Below are positions 45,996-55,530 of a stretch of DNA of 64,000 nt, in pieces. The translations under genes were made by a program, and so were the position numbers. The DNA is taken from NCBI GenBank assembly GCA_037482015.1, contig JBBFKT010000005.1, positions 1 through 64,000 on the forward strand, in the 5' to 3' direction. Position 1 is the stretch's first letter. Each line of letters begins with the position of its first letter. Below the pieces are notes generated by a model that worked only from the letters and a program-made list of their open reading frames with translations, was not told the origin of the DNA and did no database searches. This DNA comes from Thermodesulforhabdaceae bacterium. GTDB lineage: Bacteria; Desulfobacterota; Syntrophobacteria; Syntrophobacterales; Thermodesulforhabdaceae.

Positions 45996-46024
45996 TTGAC
46001 TTTTACTAAGTCTTAGAGTATGTT
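45996..46024 (+). promoter_or_regulatory. Sigma-70-type promoter of tRNA-Lys
   Basis: TTGACT (45996-46001), 17 bp, TATGTT (46019-46024). Transcription would start near 46031, about 30 bp before the mature tRNA. Confidence 0.55.
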
Positions 46025-46060
46025 GTCAAAGAACTCGCCGAAGTTTAGAATCAATCTAAC

Positions 46061-46137
46061 GGGCCGTTAACTCAGATAGGTAGAGTATCTGCCTTTTAAG
46101 CAGAGAGTCGCTGGTTCGAGTCCAGCACGGCCCACCA
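46061..46137 (+). tRNA. tRNA-Lys (anticodon TTT)
   Basis: The acceptor stem pairs GGGCCGT (46061-46067) with ACGGCCC (46127-46133), followed by discriminator A and an encoded CCA. The anticodon arm TCTGC-CTTTTAA-GCAGA exposes TTT, and the T arm contains GGTTCGAGTCC. All arms fold normally. It is a lone tRNA gene. Confidence 0.96.
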
Positions 46138-46242
46138 AGTATCCTAAAACAGCTACCTAAGGTCTTTTGATTGTGCTTTCCCTTCATAACCTGTATCTTC
46201 ATAACCTAGCAAATATAGAAAGCTTTCCTAATATTAAGGTTC

Positions 46243-47112
46243 TTATAGTCTTTTAGTGTTACCAATGTATGACAAAGCAGTTAAATTTTGGCGATAGATT
46301 TCTTGTGCTCTTTGGAGTTGTTCTGGTGTATCCACCCCAAGAACTTCTTCTTCCCCGGCTTCTACAAATGAAATCATAAAGCCATTCTGGTTCAGAATTT
46401 CTACAACGTCCGTTAGGAAAAACTCTTCAAAAGTAACAGGTCTGCCATCTATGTTTTTCTGAACTAGATGAGGTTTTGCTGAAAGATGTGAAAGACATTC
46501 CAGTAGTAAATTTCTTCGAAAAGCATAGACTCCTGCATTGCATAGTTCTGAAACTGGTTCGCCTTTAGTTTCAAGTTCTTTCCAGTATTTCCATTCAATT
46601 ATTGCTTTTACACTATCGCCTTCAGTGATTAAACAACCATATTGCCCTTTGTTTGCTGGGCGAAAGGCAAGCACTGTGCCTGCTGAACCGGTATCTATAG
46701 TTTTTTCTAAAAGAAGACAGTAAGTATTTCTGGAAATAAGTGGCACATCTCCCATTGTAATAAGGCACAACTCTGAAGATACCGACTGAAGAAACGGCTT
46801 TCCCGCAAGAACAGCTCCCCCTGTGCCGTTAAGTTCTGGTTGCCATATAAAAACCGGCTGCAGGTTCTCCGGTAGATTAGATTTGACAACTTTTTGAATG
46901 CGATCGGCATCGTGGTGAATCACTATGGCTTTTGGACCCAGAGGAAGCTGGTTGAGAATTTCAAGTATAAATGGATGGGTTCCTTCGTAAATTGTGGGAA
47001 CAGGCCTTTGGCTTTGTTCCGATGGAATGAGGGGAAGTAAAGCTTTACATCCTCCATATCCTGTCATTCTTGTGCCTCGCCCTGCTGCAAGAATCAGGCT
47101 TGCCACTTCCAT
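46243..47112 (-). CDS. Sugar-phosphate nucleotidyltransferase (GlmU N-domain-like)
   Basis: The 289-residue protein starts with the nucleotidyltransferase motif SLILAAGRGTRMTGYGGCKA and has LCLITMGDVPLISRNTYCLL (the UTP/metal site region) and SELCNAGVYAFRRNLLLECL, as in N-acetylglucosamine-1-phosphate uridylyltransferases. The C-terminal left-handed beta-helix acetyltransferase domain of full GlmU is absent. The substrate sugar is not certain. Its ATG overlaps the mltG stop by one base, so it is cotranslated with mltG. Confidence 0.82.
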   Translation of the reverse strand: MEVASLILAAGRGTRMTGYGGCKALLPLIPSEQSQRPVPTIYEGTHPFILEILNQLPLGPKAIVIHHDADRIQKVVKSNLPENLQPVFIWQPELNGTGGAVLAGKPFLQSVSSELCLITMGDVPLISRNTYCLLLEKTIDTGSAGTVLAFRPANKGQYGCLITEGDSVKAIIEWKYWKELETKGEPVSELCNAGVYAFRRNLLLECLSHLSAKPHLVQKNIDGRPVTFEEFFLTDVVEILNQNGFMISFVEAGEEEVLGVDTPEQLQRAQEIYRQNLTALSYIGNTKRL

Positions 47113-48197
47113 CAGTTTTTACTCCCCGGATTCTGGTTTATTTCAGCGGCGATTTCTCTAATAGCTTTAAGATGGTCTTCGTATGTGGTGGAAAATCTGT
47201 GACCTCCTTGACGATCGCTTACAAAGTAAAGATAAGTAACATCAGCAGGGTAGAGCACAGCCTTTATTGAAGCAATACCCGGATTACAAATAGGACCTGG
47301 GGGAAATCCCTTGATCAAATAAGTATTGTAAGGTGAAGGGCGTGCTAAGTGGCTTTTCAATACAGGTCCTTTGAAATTTTCCAGATCATAAACCGCTGTT
47401 GGATCGCTTTGAAGCGGCATACCTATTTTTAGTCTGTTAAAAAAAACAGCGGCAATAACAGCACGTTCTTCATCCTTCACGGCTTCCTTTTCAACCATGG
47501 AGGCAAGAGTTACGATCTGATGAAGAGAAAGATTCATGTCCTTTGCCCGCTGAAGCCATTCAGGTTTGAATCGCTTTTTGAATTCTCTCGCCATTCTCTT
47601 AAGAGCCGTATCGGCTGTGTCTTTTTTTGTAAAATCATAAGTTGCGGGAAACAGATAGCCTTCCAGGCTTGGGGCATCATGAAATCCAAGAGACTCAACA
47701 AAATTTCTATCTTTGGCTAGTTTGATTACGTCATCTTTTTTTGCGATACCGGATCGATCAAGCGCTTCAGCCACATCAAAAATTGTTGCTCCCTCAACCA
47801 CCGTAACAAAGTGGCGAACGACGTCTCCTCGAACAATTTTTTTCCACACATCGATGTGATTCATAGGAAAGTGAAAAGCATATTCACCACTTTTCAGCAG
47901 GTTGTGCCATTTCATGAAAAATACTAGAGCAAGGGGTCGGTATGGATCCGATTCCACCCCTTTTTCTACAAGAAGGTTAACGACATCAAATACTCCTGTT
48001 CCCTGGGGAATATTAATGTATAAGCAATTTTCGGGCTGGCATTCTTTCTTATTTTTTTGAATAAAATTGCCACCTTTGATGGGTATAGGTTCATGAGCCC
48101 AGAAAAAGATGGGAATTGTTACGAGATTAACCACCACGGGAAGAGTTGTTAGTAAAACGACCACCAACCAGATGATTCCCCGAAGTATGACCTTCAT
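47112..48197 (-). CDS. mltG: Endolytic murein transglycosylase MltG (YceG)
   Basis: MltG cleaves nascent peptidoglycan and helps terminate glycan strands. The protein has one N-terminal membrane helix (about residues 4-30), a LysM-like region and the catalytic domain with LASMVEKEAVKDEERAVIAA (catalytic Glu), LQSDPTAVYDL, ARPSPYNTYLIKGFPPGPIC and PADVTYLYFVSDRQGGHRFS. The 361-residue length is typical. It overlaps the DUF523/DUF1722 gene by 4 bp. Confidence 0.94.
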   Translation of the reverse strand: MKVILRGIIWLVVVLLTTLPVVVNLVTIPIFFWAHEPIPIKGGNFIQKNKKECQPENCLYINIPQGTGVFDVVNLLVEKGVESDPYRPLALVFFMKWHNLLKSGEYAFHFPMNHIDVWKKIVRGDVVRHFVTVVEGATIFDVAEALDRSGIAKKDDVIKLAKDRNFVESLGFHDAPSLEGYLFPATYDFTKKDTADTALKRMAREFKKRFKPEWLQRAKDMNLSLHQIVTLASMVEKEAVKDEERAVIAAVFFNRLKIGMPLQSDPTAVYDLENFKGPVLKSHLARPSPYNTYLIKGFPPGPICNPGIASIKAVLYPADVTYLYFVSDRQGGHRFSTTYEDHLKAIREIAAEINQNPGSKN

Positions 48198-49186
48198 ACG
48201 TGGTTCCTTAGTCGAAGCTCAATAGGATGAGGGTTCAAGTAATACTGGCTTTCTAGATAAGAAGGTTTGTACTTTCTCACGTAATGATTTATCAGCGTAA
48301 TTGGAACGATTAGAGGGACGTGGCCTGCTCGGTAGGCTTCTATAATTTCTATCATTTCCTGTTTTTCATCGGGTGTTAGGTTTTTCTTAAAGAAGCCCAT
48401 ACAATGGTAAAGAACATTTGAATGTTTTCTAGGAGTTGCCAGGAGTTTCATTCCTTTCCAGAGTAAATCTTCATATTCTTTGAGGACGGTTTTTCCGAAG
48501 GATCGGTCTGAGGATGAAGCTACTATGCGTCCCAGTTTACGGAGTATTTCCGGGCTATGAGCCATTAGAATGAGCTTATGACGTTCGTGAAATTCGATAA
48601 GGTTTTTTAAGCTGCGCCCCGAATTTGATACTTTTTGCCATCGGTGAAACACAAAGATTCGTTCTATAAAATTTTCTCGCAGCTTGGGATCGTTAAGCCT
48701 TCCTTCATCTTCCACGGGAATGTAGGGAAAGCAATCCATAAACATTCTGGCAAAAATACCGGATCCCTGCCCAACAACGGCTCCTGACTTATTGTAAATC
48801 TTCACTCTTTCAATACCACAACTTGGAGAGCGGCTTTTGAATATGAAACCGCAAAGGTTTTTTCCTTCGAGTTCAATAAGCTTACCTCGAGCCCATTCGA
48901 CCATACGATTGGTAAAATCCTTTCGGGATTTATGAGGAACCAGTAGCGGCAGAGGTGAATTTTCTTCAAGCTTCATGGATTCTCGCGGCACTCCCATCCC
49001 GCATTCCACTTCGGGACATGCCGGCACATATTCCACAAATGCCCCAAGCATGTCCACAACGAAGGGATCACGTTGATGCGATCCATCATAACGAACCTTG
49101 TGCCCTAACAAGCAGGCACTAACGCCCAGTCTTATTTTTTCTTCTTCAACGGTTTTTGTTTCTGCCTTTAGATCAAGCTTCGCCAT
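48194..49186 (-). CDS. DUF523 and DUF1722 domain protein (YbgA-like)
   Basis: The N-terminal DUF523 part has cysteine motifs GVSACLLGHKVRYDG, CPEVECGMGVPRESM and SRSPSCGIERV; the C-terminal DUF1722 part (about residues 200-320) has RHKLILMAHSPEILRKLGRI and YRAGHVPLIVPITLINHYV. Function is unknown; the clustered Cys residues may bind metal. An in-frame start at 49237 would overlap the upstream gene by 44 bp, whereas the ATG at 49186 follows GAGGAAAC and begins just past that gene's stop, so it is preferred (about 330 residues). Confidence 0.88.
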   Translation of the reverse strand: MAKLDLKAETKTVEEEKIRLGVSACLLGHKVRYDGSHQRDPFVVDMLGAFVEYVPACPEVECGMGVPRESMKLEENSPLPLLVPHKSRKDFTNRMVEWARGKLIELEGKNLCGFIFKSRSPSCGIERVKIYNKSGAVVGQGSGIFARMFMDCFPYIPVEDEGRLNDPKLRENFIERIFVFHRWQKVSNSGRSLKNLIEFHERHKLILMAHSPEILRKLGRIVASSSDRSFGKTVLKEYEDLLWKGMKLLATPRKHSNVLYHCMGFFKKNLTPDEKQEMIEIIEAYRAGHVPLIVPITLINHYVRKYKPSYLESQYYLNPHPIELRLRNHV

Positions 49187-49193
49187 GGTTTCC

Positions 49194-49532
49194 TCAACTT
49201 CTTTCCGGCACCGTTGGTATAAGAAGTTTGTAATCACCTTCGTCTATTAAGTCATATTCTCTTCCGCCTACGCTGAAGTGATTTTCGTATCCGAAAGGCA
49301 CATGTAGATCTTCTGTTACTGACATAGCTTCAAGAAGCCATCCGATCACGTGAGCATAATCTTCAAGTCTAGTAAGAAAATCGCCAGGGCGAATTTTTAT
49401 CTCCTTTACATGAAAAAGATCCTTCAATCCTTTGGTAACAAAGGTTCCCATTTCTTCATCCCAGTTGACCTCCACTACCTGGGTGGGATCTTTGCTGTTC
49501 TGGATTCTTAAAATAATATTAGAGTTTTGCAT
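49194..49532 (-). CDS. Small protein of unknown function
   Basis: A 112-residue acidic, apparently soluble protein with no signal peptide or membrane helix. Visible features are a strand-rich start (IILRIQNSKDPTQVVEVNWD), a central GDFLTRLEDYAHVIGWLLEA helix and a C-terminal GGREYDLIDEGDYKLLIP. I do not recognise the family. It is placed between gpmI and the DUF523/DUF1722 gene with short gaps on the same strand, so it is probably part of that transcript. It has a good AAGGAG-like site before its ATG. Confidence 0.7.
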   Translation of the reverse strand: MQNSNIILRIQNSKDPTQVVEVNWDEEMGTFVTKGLKDLFHVKEIKIRPGDFLTRLEDYAHVIGWLLEAMSVTEDLHVPFGYENHFSVGGREYDLIDEGDYKLLIPTVPERS

Positions 49533-49588
49533 GGTTTATTCTCCTTTATTTATGTTTTTGCCCAATTTTGATCCCACCCGCTACCCTT

Positions 49589-51253
49589 TTATTGCTCTTC
49601 GAAGGGGAGTAGTAAAGATGGATCGCAGAAAGATGGCGGATCAAAACCAAGCAATTGAAAACAGGTAGATGCTATATTAGTCAATCCAGGAGTTTTCACA
49701 TCAGAGTTGAATTTAATAACCTGTTTTCCCTGTTTAATGCCCACCGGATCGTAAATAATGAACGGAACAGGATTCAAAGTATGGGCTGTTTTGGGTTTTG
49801 GCTTTCCTTCGTCGTTTAACTTTACTTTGCCAGTTTTTTTGTCAATCTCATACATTTCTTCAAGATTGCCATGATCGGCGGTTACTATGAGTATTCCGCT
49901 GGTTTCTTCTACGACAGGAATGATCCTTCCCAGGCATAAATCAACTGTCTCTCCAGCGATCAGTGCTGCTTGATAGACTCCAGTGTGTCCAACCATATCA
50001 CCGTTAGCGTAGTTGACTCGGATGAAATCAAATGATCCTGATCGAATACCTTCAATGAGCTTATCGGTTACTTCCGCCGCCTTCATCCATGGTCTCTGTT
50101 CAAATGGCACTATGTCGGAAGGTATTTCGATATAAGTTTCAAGTTGCTCGTCGAACTTTCCCGAACGATTTCCATTCCAGAAGTAAGTAACGTGACCGAA
50201 CTTTTGAGTCTCAGCAATTGCCATCTGACGAACACCTCTATGGCAAAGTAGTTCCCCCATTGTTTGTTCGATATGAGGTGGTTCCACCAGGTAGAGCTTA
50301 GGGATATGAAGATCTCCATCATATTCCATCATACCAGCATACATTACTTTTGGGTAAGGTTTGCGGTCGAATTTAGAAAAGTTTTCTTCTTCAAAGGCTC
50401 GAGATATTTCGATGGCTCGATCGCCCCTGAAGTTGAAAAACACCACTGAGTCGCCATCCTTAATAGGCCCTACCGGTTTCCCGCTTTCATCGACTATAAC
50501 AAACGGCGGAAGATCCTGATCTATAACACCCGGTATTTCCTGACGATAGGTTTCAATTGCTTCTTGAGCAGATCGGAAGCCCCGACCTTCACCGGCAACA
50601 TGAGTTTTCCACCCTAGATCTACCATGTTCCAGTTGGCTTCGTAACGGTCCATAGTAATAAACATTCGTCCCCCGCCGCTTGCTATCCTGTGGTCTCCCC
50701 CAGTTCTACTTCGAAGATCAGCTAAAAAGGCTTCAAAAGGGATAACGTATTCGAGGGCAGATGTTTCACCCACGTCTCGACCATCCAGCAAAGTATGAAT
50801 ACGAATCCGTTTTATACCGTCCTGCGTGGCAGCGTGTTCCAGCATTTTCTTTAAATGATCAATATGACTGTGAACATTTCCGTCGGAAAGCAGACCGATA
50901 AAGTGAAGGGTGCCGTTATGGCTTTTACAAAACTCAACAATGGTGCGCCATCCTTTGCCGCTAAAAAGCCTTCCAGACTCAAGCGCTTCATTCACAAGTC
51001 TGGCTCCCTGAGCGTAAATTCGACCTGCTCCGATGGCGTTATGCCCTACCTCGGAATTTCCCATATCACCATCTGAAGGAAGACCTACAGCCGTACCGTG
51101 AGCTTTCAAGAGAATGTGAGGGCAGTTGTTCCATAGAAAATCGAAATGCGGAGTGAACCCATTACGAAAAGCATTTCCTTCTTCGGCTTCCCGATAGCCG
51201 ATTCCATCCATAATGACCATAACTAGAGGTCCAGGTCGGAGCCTTTTGCTCAT
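49589..51253 (-). CDS. gpmI: 2,3-bisphosphoglycerate-independent phosphoglycerate mutase
   Basis: GpmI interconverts 3- and 2-phosphoglycerate in glycolysis/gluconeogenesis using two Mn ions. Visible are VMVIMDGIGYREAEEGNAF (metal Asp), SDGDMGNSEVGHNAIGAGRI (phosphorylated Ser), HSHIDHLKKML, and the C-terminal metal site VTADHGNLEEMYE. An in-frame start at 51304 exists, but the ATG at 51253 follows AAGGAG and fits the family start (MSKRLRPGPLVMVIMDG), giving 554 residues. Confidence 0.96.
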   Translation of the reverse strand: MSKRLRPGPLVMVIMDGIGYREAEEGNAFRNGFTPHFDFLWNNCPHILLKAHGTAVGLPSDGDMGNSEVGHNAIGAGRIYAQGARLVNEALESGRLFSGKGWRTIVEFCKSHNGTLHFIGLLSDGNVHSHIDHLKKMLEHAATQDGIKRIRIHTLLDGRDVGETSALEYVIPFEAFLADLRSRTGGDHRIASGGGRMFITMDRYEANWNMVDLGWKTHVAGEGRGFRSAQEAIETYRQEIPGVIDQDLPPFVIVDESGKPVGPIKDGDSVVFFNFRGDRAIEISRAFEEENFSKFDRKPYPKVMYAGMMEYDGDLHIPKLYLVEPPHIEQTMGELLCHRGVRQMAIAETQKFGHVTYFWNGNRSGKFDEQLETYIEIPSDIVPFEQRPWMKAAEVTDKLIEGIRSGSFDFIRVNYANGDMVGHTGVYQAALIAGETVDLCLGRIIPVVEETSGILIVTADHGNLEEMYEIDKKTGKVKLNDEGKPKPKTAHTLNPVPFIIYDPVGIKQGKQVIKFNSDVKTPGLTNIASTCFQLLGFDPPSFCDPSLLLPFEEQ

Positions 51254-51272
51254 GGTTTTTCTCCTTGATTTA

Positions 51273-52349
51273 TTAATATCCACCGTCGGCGCGGCGTTCC
51301 CCAAGTTGAACGGTTATTCGAGAGGAACCACCGTTCCAATGGACAACATCAAAGGTTACTTTGTCTCCGGGTCGGAACTGCCTAATAAACCTTATAACTT
51401 CCTCGGCGTCTTTTACAGGCTTTCCGTTTACCTTTGTTATGATGTCGCCCCCAACGAGTACCACCGTGTTTCCAATTATAGCTTTTCTATTTCCGCCTTT
51501 TAGACCGGCTCGATCTGCAGGCCCTCCTGGAACCACTTCCAGCACTAAAGCGCCTTGATCTACAGCAAGCTTAAATGCTCCAGCAATGTCAGGAAGTAGA
51601 GTCATTAAAGTTGCTCCCATCCACGGATGACCATAATAGCCCTTAGCTATCAGGTTGTTGACCACCTGTTTGACGGTATTAACTGGAATGGCAAAGCCTA
51701 TTCCTACACTGGCTCCCGTAGGACTAAAAATAGCTGTGGTTATACCAATTATGTTGCCGGAAGTATCGATAAGAGGACCGCCAGAATTTCCAGGATTTAT
51801 TGCCGCATCGGTTTGAATAATATCTTCTACCAGTGCCCCTGTGGGTGATTTGAGAGTTCTACCAAGAGAACTGATTACGCCGGTTGTTAAAGTTTGTCCC
51901 AGCCCGAAAGGATTTCCTATAACCATAACTCTCTGTCCCACTTTAAGCCTGCTTGAATCACCCATAGTAAGCACAGTAAGACGCGCATTGCCGGGGTTGA
52001 TTTTTATAACGGCTATGTCTGTGTCTGGGTCAGAACCTACAAGATGAGCAGTATATTTTTTGCCGTTGGCGAGGGTGACTTCTAGCTTCCGAGCATCCTC
52101 TATGACATGATGATTGGTAACAATATAGCCTCGAGCATCGATAATAGCGCCGGATCCTACTCCACGCTTAGGAATTACGTTTAGGAAAAAATCTCGTTCA
52201 AGAACAGTACTGGTGATATTTACCACTCCCGGCGCAAGCTTTTCGTATAGGGAAATAATGGTCTCTTCTTCCGAAGTGAGAGCCATTGCATTAGGGCTAC
52301 AGAAAATTAACATTGCTACCACCAAAAGAAATCTGGTTATCTTTTTCAT
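51273..52349 (-). CDS. HtrA/DegP-family serine protease with one PDZ domain
   Basis: A periplasmic trypsin-like protease. After a signal peptide (ITRFLLVVAMLIFCSPNAMA) come the catalytic His (GYIVTNHHVIEDA), Asp (DPDTDIAVIKINP) and Ser (INPGNSGGPLIDTSG), then one PDZ domain with ALVLEVVPGGPADRAGLKGG. One PDZ domain suggests a DegS/HhoA-like enzyme rather than two-PDZ DegP. The ATG at 52349 has AAGGAGAAGG upstream and gives about 358 residues; an ATG ten codons earlier lacks this. It is 19 bp upstream of gpmI. Confidence 0.94.
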   Translation of the reverse strand: MKKITRFLLVVAMLIFCSPNAMALTSEEETIISLYEKLAPGVVNITSTVLERDFFLNVIPKRGVGSGAIIDARGYIVTNHHVIEDARKLEVTLANGKKYTAHLVGSDPDTDIAVIKINPGNARLTVLTMGDSSRLKVGQRVMVIGNPFGLGQTLTTGVISSLGRTLKSPTGALVEDIIQTDAAINPGNSGGPLIDTSGNIIGITTAIFSPTGASVGIGFAIPVNTVKQVVNNLIAKGYYGHPWMGATLMTLLPDIAGAFKLAVDQGALVLEVVPGGPADRAGLKGGNRKAIIGNTVVLVGGDIITKVNGKPVKDAEEVIRFIRQFRPGDKVTFDVVHWNGGSSRITVQLGERRADGGY

Positions 52350-52508
52350 ACGGCTATCCTTCTCCTTGGGTAATGTCAAAAATTGTATAAGACACCATCA
52401 TCTATGTCTTGTCTTTTCCTTTATAAGGATTATTTGCCCTTCAGGGAAGATTATAAATCGCCGCTATGTAAAACACGCGATTTGGGAGATCTAATATCTT
52501 ATGGGAAA

Positions 52509-53180
52509 TCATTTATCCGTTGCGAGTTCTATATCGCCGTAAAAGCCTATTGATTGATCAACAACAGCGACAAGAGCTGTGACTTTAGGGTGAGCCTTCC
52601 AGCGGTTAAAAACTGGCTCGATGTCTGAAGAGCTTTTTAGTGCATTGGCTATAGCCGTTGCAGCAGCATCAGCAAAAGCCCCATCTTTTGAAAAAACTGT
52701 TGCAGCATGGGCTCTGCCGAAACTCAGCGAATGCCCAATAAAAGACGATGACGTGCAAACGGAGATAGGAAGCTGATCTTTACGGAGTTTAACCATGATC
52801 GGCTTTTTGAGCCTGGCCTGTTTCCCGCCGTAAATACCCACGATAACGTTTTCTGTAGAGTAAATAAAACAATCTCCCCCATTTTCGACCACAACTTCTG
52901 ATGGACTTAGCTCGATAAGGTTCATGCCTACTCGTTCAGCAATTGCTCCCGCAACCGCTGCCATAGGTCCTACACCTGCTTCTATGGCTGCACGGAGCAT
53001 TGTTTTTACTATGGAAGGAGCTGTGTCGTCGAATGGAAGAGGGGTTAGAGAACTCAAAAACCTGGGTTCGCGAGATGCATAGCTTAAAATCTCATTATGA
53101 TTTTTAATTACAAGAGCGAGAACTTCTTGTTGAAAGATTCCCTGAGTGCGCACCCACAGGTTAGTCTGTCTATATTGCAC
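52509..53180 (-). CDS. UPF0280 family protein
   Basis: The 223-residue product matches the UPF0280 (ApbE-related) family: MQYRQTNLWVRTQGIFQQEV near the start, GVGPMAAVAGAIAERVGMNL, VENGGDCFIYS and CTSSSFIGHSLSFGRAHAAT. Function is not established; the fold relation to flavin-transferring ApbE is from family knowledge. It starts with GTG. It lies upstream of the htrA-gpmI run with a 160-bp gap. Confidence 0.87.
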   Translation of the reverse strand: MQYRQTNLWVRTQGIFQQEVLALVIKNHNEILSYASREPRFLSSLTPLPFDDTAPSIVKTMLRAAIEAGVGPMAAVAGAIAERVGMNLIELSPSEVVVENGGDCFIYSTENVIVGIYGGKQARLKKPIMVKLRKDQLPISVCTSSSFIGHSLSFGRAHAATVFSKDGAFADAAATAIANALKSSSDIEPVFNRWKAHPKVTALVAVVDQSIGFYGDIELATDK

Positions 53181-53508
53181 TTCATAGGAATCTATCGCAA
53201 ATTTTTCCGATGTTTTTGGTTTGGACTTACGATGCCAGTAACGGTAAAATCGTTCTTCGTATATGGCTTACTCCCAAAACATGATAAAAAGTCCGACAGT
53301 GAAAATTATGTCTCTGTCACGTTGCTCTTTAGCAAGTATAAACTCGTGGGTCAAGATTCTTGGTAATCGCACAAAAAGGTTTTAAGGGATTAGAACAACA
53401 ACATTTTGCCAGTGGTGTGCTTTTAATGTATTAAAGAAAAGACCTTTGTTGTGTTCTTTTGGGATGTTCGAAATCAGAGCGTAGTAACAGTTGTGTCTCT
53501 ACGTCAAA
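53181..53508. other. Divergent intergenic region with a promoter for the Omp85-like gene
   Basis: No gene is seen. TTGCCA at 53406-53411 and TATTAA at 53429-53434 are 17 bp apart on the plus strand, a moderate sigma-70-type promoter for the outer-membrane protein gene. A segment at about 53345-53366 resembles the AAACTyGGGTTAAGA motif found twice at the left end of the window. Confidence 0.4.
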
Positions 53509-55506
53509 ATGCGAGGAATCACCGAAGTGATTAAAAGGCTTAGTAATTTTAAATCCAGTGCGTTTTTTCTAATTATTTGCTTTGCTGGGATAGTGATTCC
53601 TTCCGCTCTGATCGCTGCTTCTGAACAATATCACGAAAACACTAACCATAGCCTTTGGGATAAAATAACAAGTAGTATTTCTTCTCTTTGCCCAAACTGC
53701 ACTAAGAAATCTTCTAAAACCGATACTACCAAACCTGATCGGCAAAAACCTTCTATCGATGTTCAGGAAATTCACTTTAAAGGTAATTCCTCCTTTTCAG
53801 ACTCTCGTCTTAAAGAACTTATGGATACAAAGGAAAAGAGCCTTCTTCATCCATTTCGTGAAACCCCCTTTGATGAAAACGTGCTTAAGGAGGATGTTGA
53901 ACGCTTACAGCAGTTTTATAATAGCGAAGGATTTTATGAGGCAGTTGTGACCTACAAAGTGGAAAAACCGGCTCCCAATCTCGCTTGGGTAAAGATCAGC
54001 GTTTCTGAGGGTGAGCCGACAAGAGTTGTTAATGTGTTACTAAATATGAAAGGAAAAGGGATTGAACTGGAAAAGTGGAAAAGCGAGATAGAGAGACTTC
54101 TTCCGTTGAAGGAAGGCAATATCTTCAGAACTGAGGACTACAGGGAATGTGAGAAGCTGATTCTTCGTTATCTTGCCGAAGAAGGATATCCAAAAGCGAA
54201 AGTTGAAACACTTGCTAGAGTTTTCAAGGAAGAGCACAAAGCTTTTGTATGGCTTGATGTGGATATAGGTCAGAAGTGCACATTTGGCGACCTGAAAATC
54301 GAGGGCATCCAATCAGTAAATTCCAGAGAAGTAAAGCGGCTTTTGACTTTTCACAGGGGTGAACCCTTTAAGGCATCTAAAATCAAGGAAAGCCAGAGAC
54401 GTCTGTGGGATTCACAGCTTTTTTCTTTCGTCGATGTAACCGTTCAGGAACTTGATTCAGATAAGACTGAACTTCCCATTGTGATTAATCTCAAAGAAGC
54501 CAAGCCTTATACAGTTAAAGCCGGTGCTGGTTATGGAACAGAAGATGGTCTTAGAGGTAAAGTAAGCTTTGAAGCTCGCAGGTTTTTGGGGGACGCTAGA
54601 CGGTTAAGCCTTCAAGCAAAAGCCAGCAGCCTTACGCAACAACTGGAAACCCAGTTCCTTCAGCCTCATTTTCTATTTGATCCATGGTGGTTCGATCTGC
54701 GAGGTGGAATCGGGCACAACGATGAAAAAAGCTATGAAACAGAGACTCTGTTTGTAACTCCTCAAATCAACATTCCCATTACTTCTACTCTAAAAGGGTT
54801 TGTGGGTCCCAATGTGGAAACAAATAAGATTACCAAACTTAATATTTATCCCTACAATTCCGATATTCCTGACAGACAGAAAGACAATTACTTTATTTCT
54901 TCGCTTATATTTGGTCTTGCCAATGAGAAAGTGGATGATATCCTGGATCCAAAAAAAGGGTTCAGAGCATTTGCTACCACAGAGTGGGCCTCAGATCTTG
55001 TGGGGTCAGATATAAACTACGTAAAAGCTGACCTGGAACTGAGGACTTATGTGCCTATCTTCAAAAAAGATTGGGTTCTTGCTAACAGATTTCACTGGGG
55101 AGTTATATCAAATCCCGAGCAGGATTCCAGCATTCCCATATTTAAGAGGTTTTTTGCAGGAGGGAGCAATAGCAACCGTGGCTATGCCTACCATAAGCTG
55201 GGACCGCTTGATGAATGGGGAAATGCCCTTGGAGGAAGAAGCATTATAGAATTTAACACAGATCTAAGATTTCCCCTACAGTTCATCACCAAAGACCTTG
55301 AAGGTGTGATTTTCTTTGACGTTGGACAAGTTTTTCCGAAAGAAGAGATATTTATGGACGAACTAAGGTATGCTGTAGGAGCTGGTTTGCGTTATAAAAC
55401 CATAATAGGGCCAGTTAGAGTGGATTTGGGCTATGCTATTAATCCTCCCGAAAACAATCCATCTGGCTCTATCCAGTTTTTCTTGAGCATAGGTCAGGCG
55501 TTTTGA
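53509..55506 (+). CDS. BamA/TamA-family (Omp85) outer-membrane protein
   Basis: After a signal peptide (FFLIICFAGIVIPSALIAAS) there are POTRA domains: VQEIHFKGNSSFSDSRLKEL, then a second with GEPTRVVNVLL, and a third with GDLKIEGIQSVNSREVKRLL. A 16-strand-type barrel follows from about residue 330, starting YTVKAGAGYGTEDGLRGKVS, with the conserved barrel motif GGSNSNRGYAY and the C-terminal strand ending in F. Three POTRA domains and about 665 residues suggest TamA-like rather than five-POTRA BamA. A TTG at 53491 is also possible as start; neither has a clear ribosome-binding site. No tamB is adjacent. Confidence 0.88.
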   Translation: MRGITEVIKRLSNFKSSAFFLIICFAGIVIPSALIAASEQYHENTNHSLWDKITSSISSLCPNCTKKSSKTDTTKPDRQKPSIDVQEIHFKGNSSFSDSRLKELMDTKEKSLLHPFRETPFDENVLKEDVERLQQFYNSEGFYEAVVTYKVEKPAPNLAWVKISVSEGEPTRVVNVLLNMKGKGIELEKWKSEIERLLPLKEGNIFRTEDYRECEKLILRYLAEEGYPKAKVETLARVFKEEHKAFVWLDVDIGQKCTFGDLKIEGIQSVNSREVKRLLTFHRGEPFKASKIKESQRRLWDSQLFSFVDVTVQELDSDKTELPIVINLKEAKPYTVKAGAGYGTEDGLRGKVSFEARRFLGDARRLSLQAKASSLTQQLETQFLQPHFLFDPWWFDLRGGIGHNDEKSYETETLFVTPQINIPITSTLKGFVGPNVETNKITKLNIYPYNSDIPDRQKDNYFISSLIFGLANEKVDDILDPKKGFRAFATTEWASDLVGSDINYVKADLELRTYVPIFKKDWVLANRFHWGVISNPEQDSSIPIFKRFFAGGSNSNRGYAYHKLGPLDEWGNALGGRSIIEFNTDLRFPLQFITKDLEGVIFFDVGQVFPKEEIFMDELRYAVGAGLRYKTIIGPVRVDLGYAINPPENNPSGSIQFFLSIGQAF

Positions 55507-55530
55507 AAGGTTAAGTATGTTGGATTAAGA

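Larger units (their letters stand above)
45171..46060. other. Non-coding region with intron remnant and palindromic repeats
   Basis: No credible protein gene. In order it holds a GTAGGGGCATGG palindrome (45227-45254), a strong hairpin (45360-45381), the right half of a GTAGGGGCGAC palindrome (about 45384-45402), a group II intron-like segment (45406-45851) carrying two nested palindromes, and a promoter for tRNA-Lys. Confidence 0.7.
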
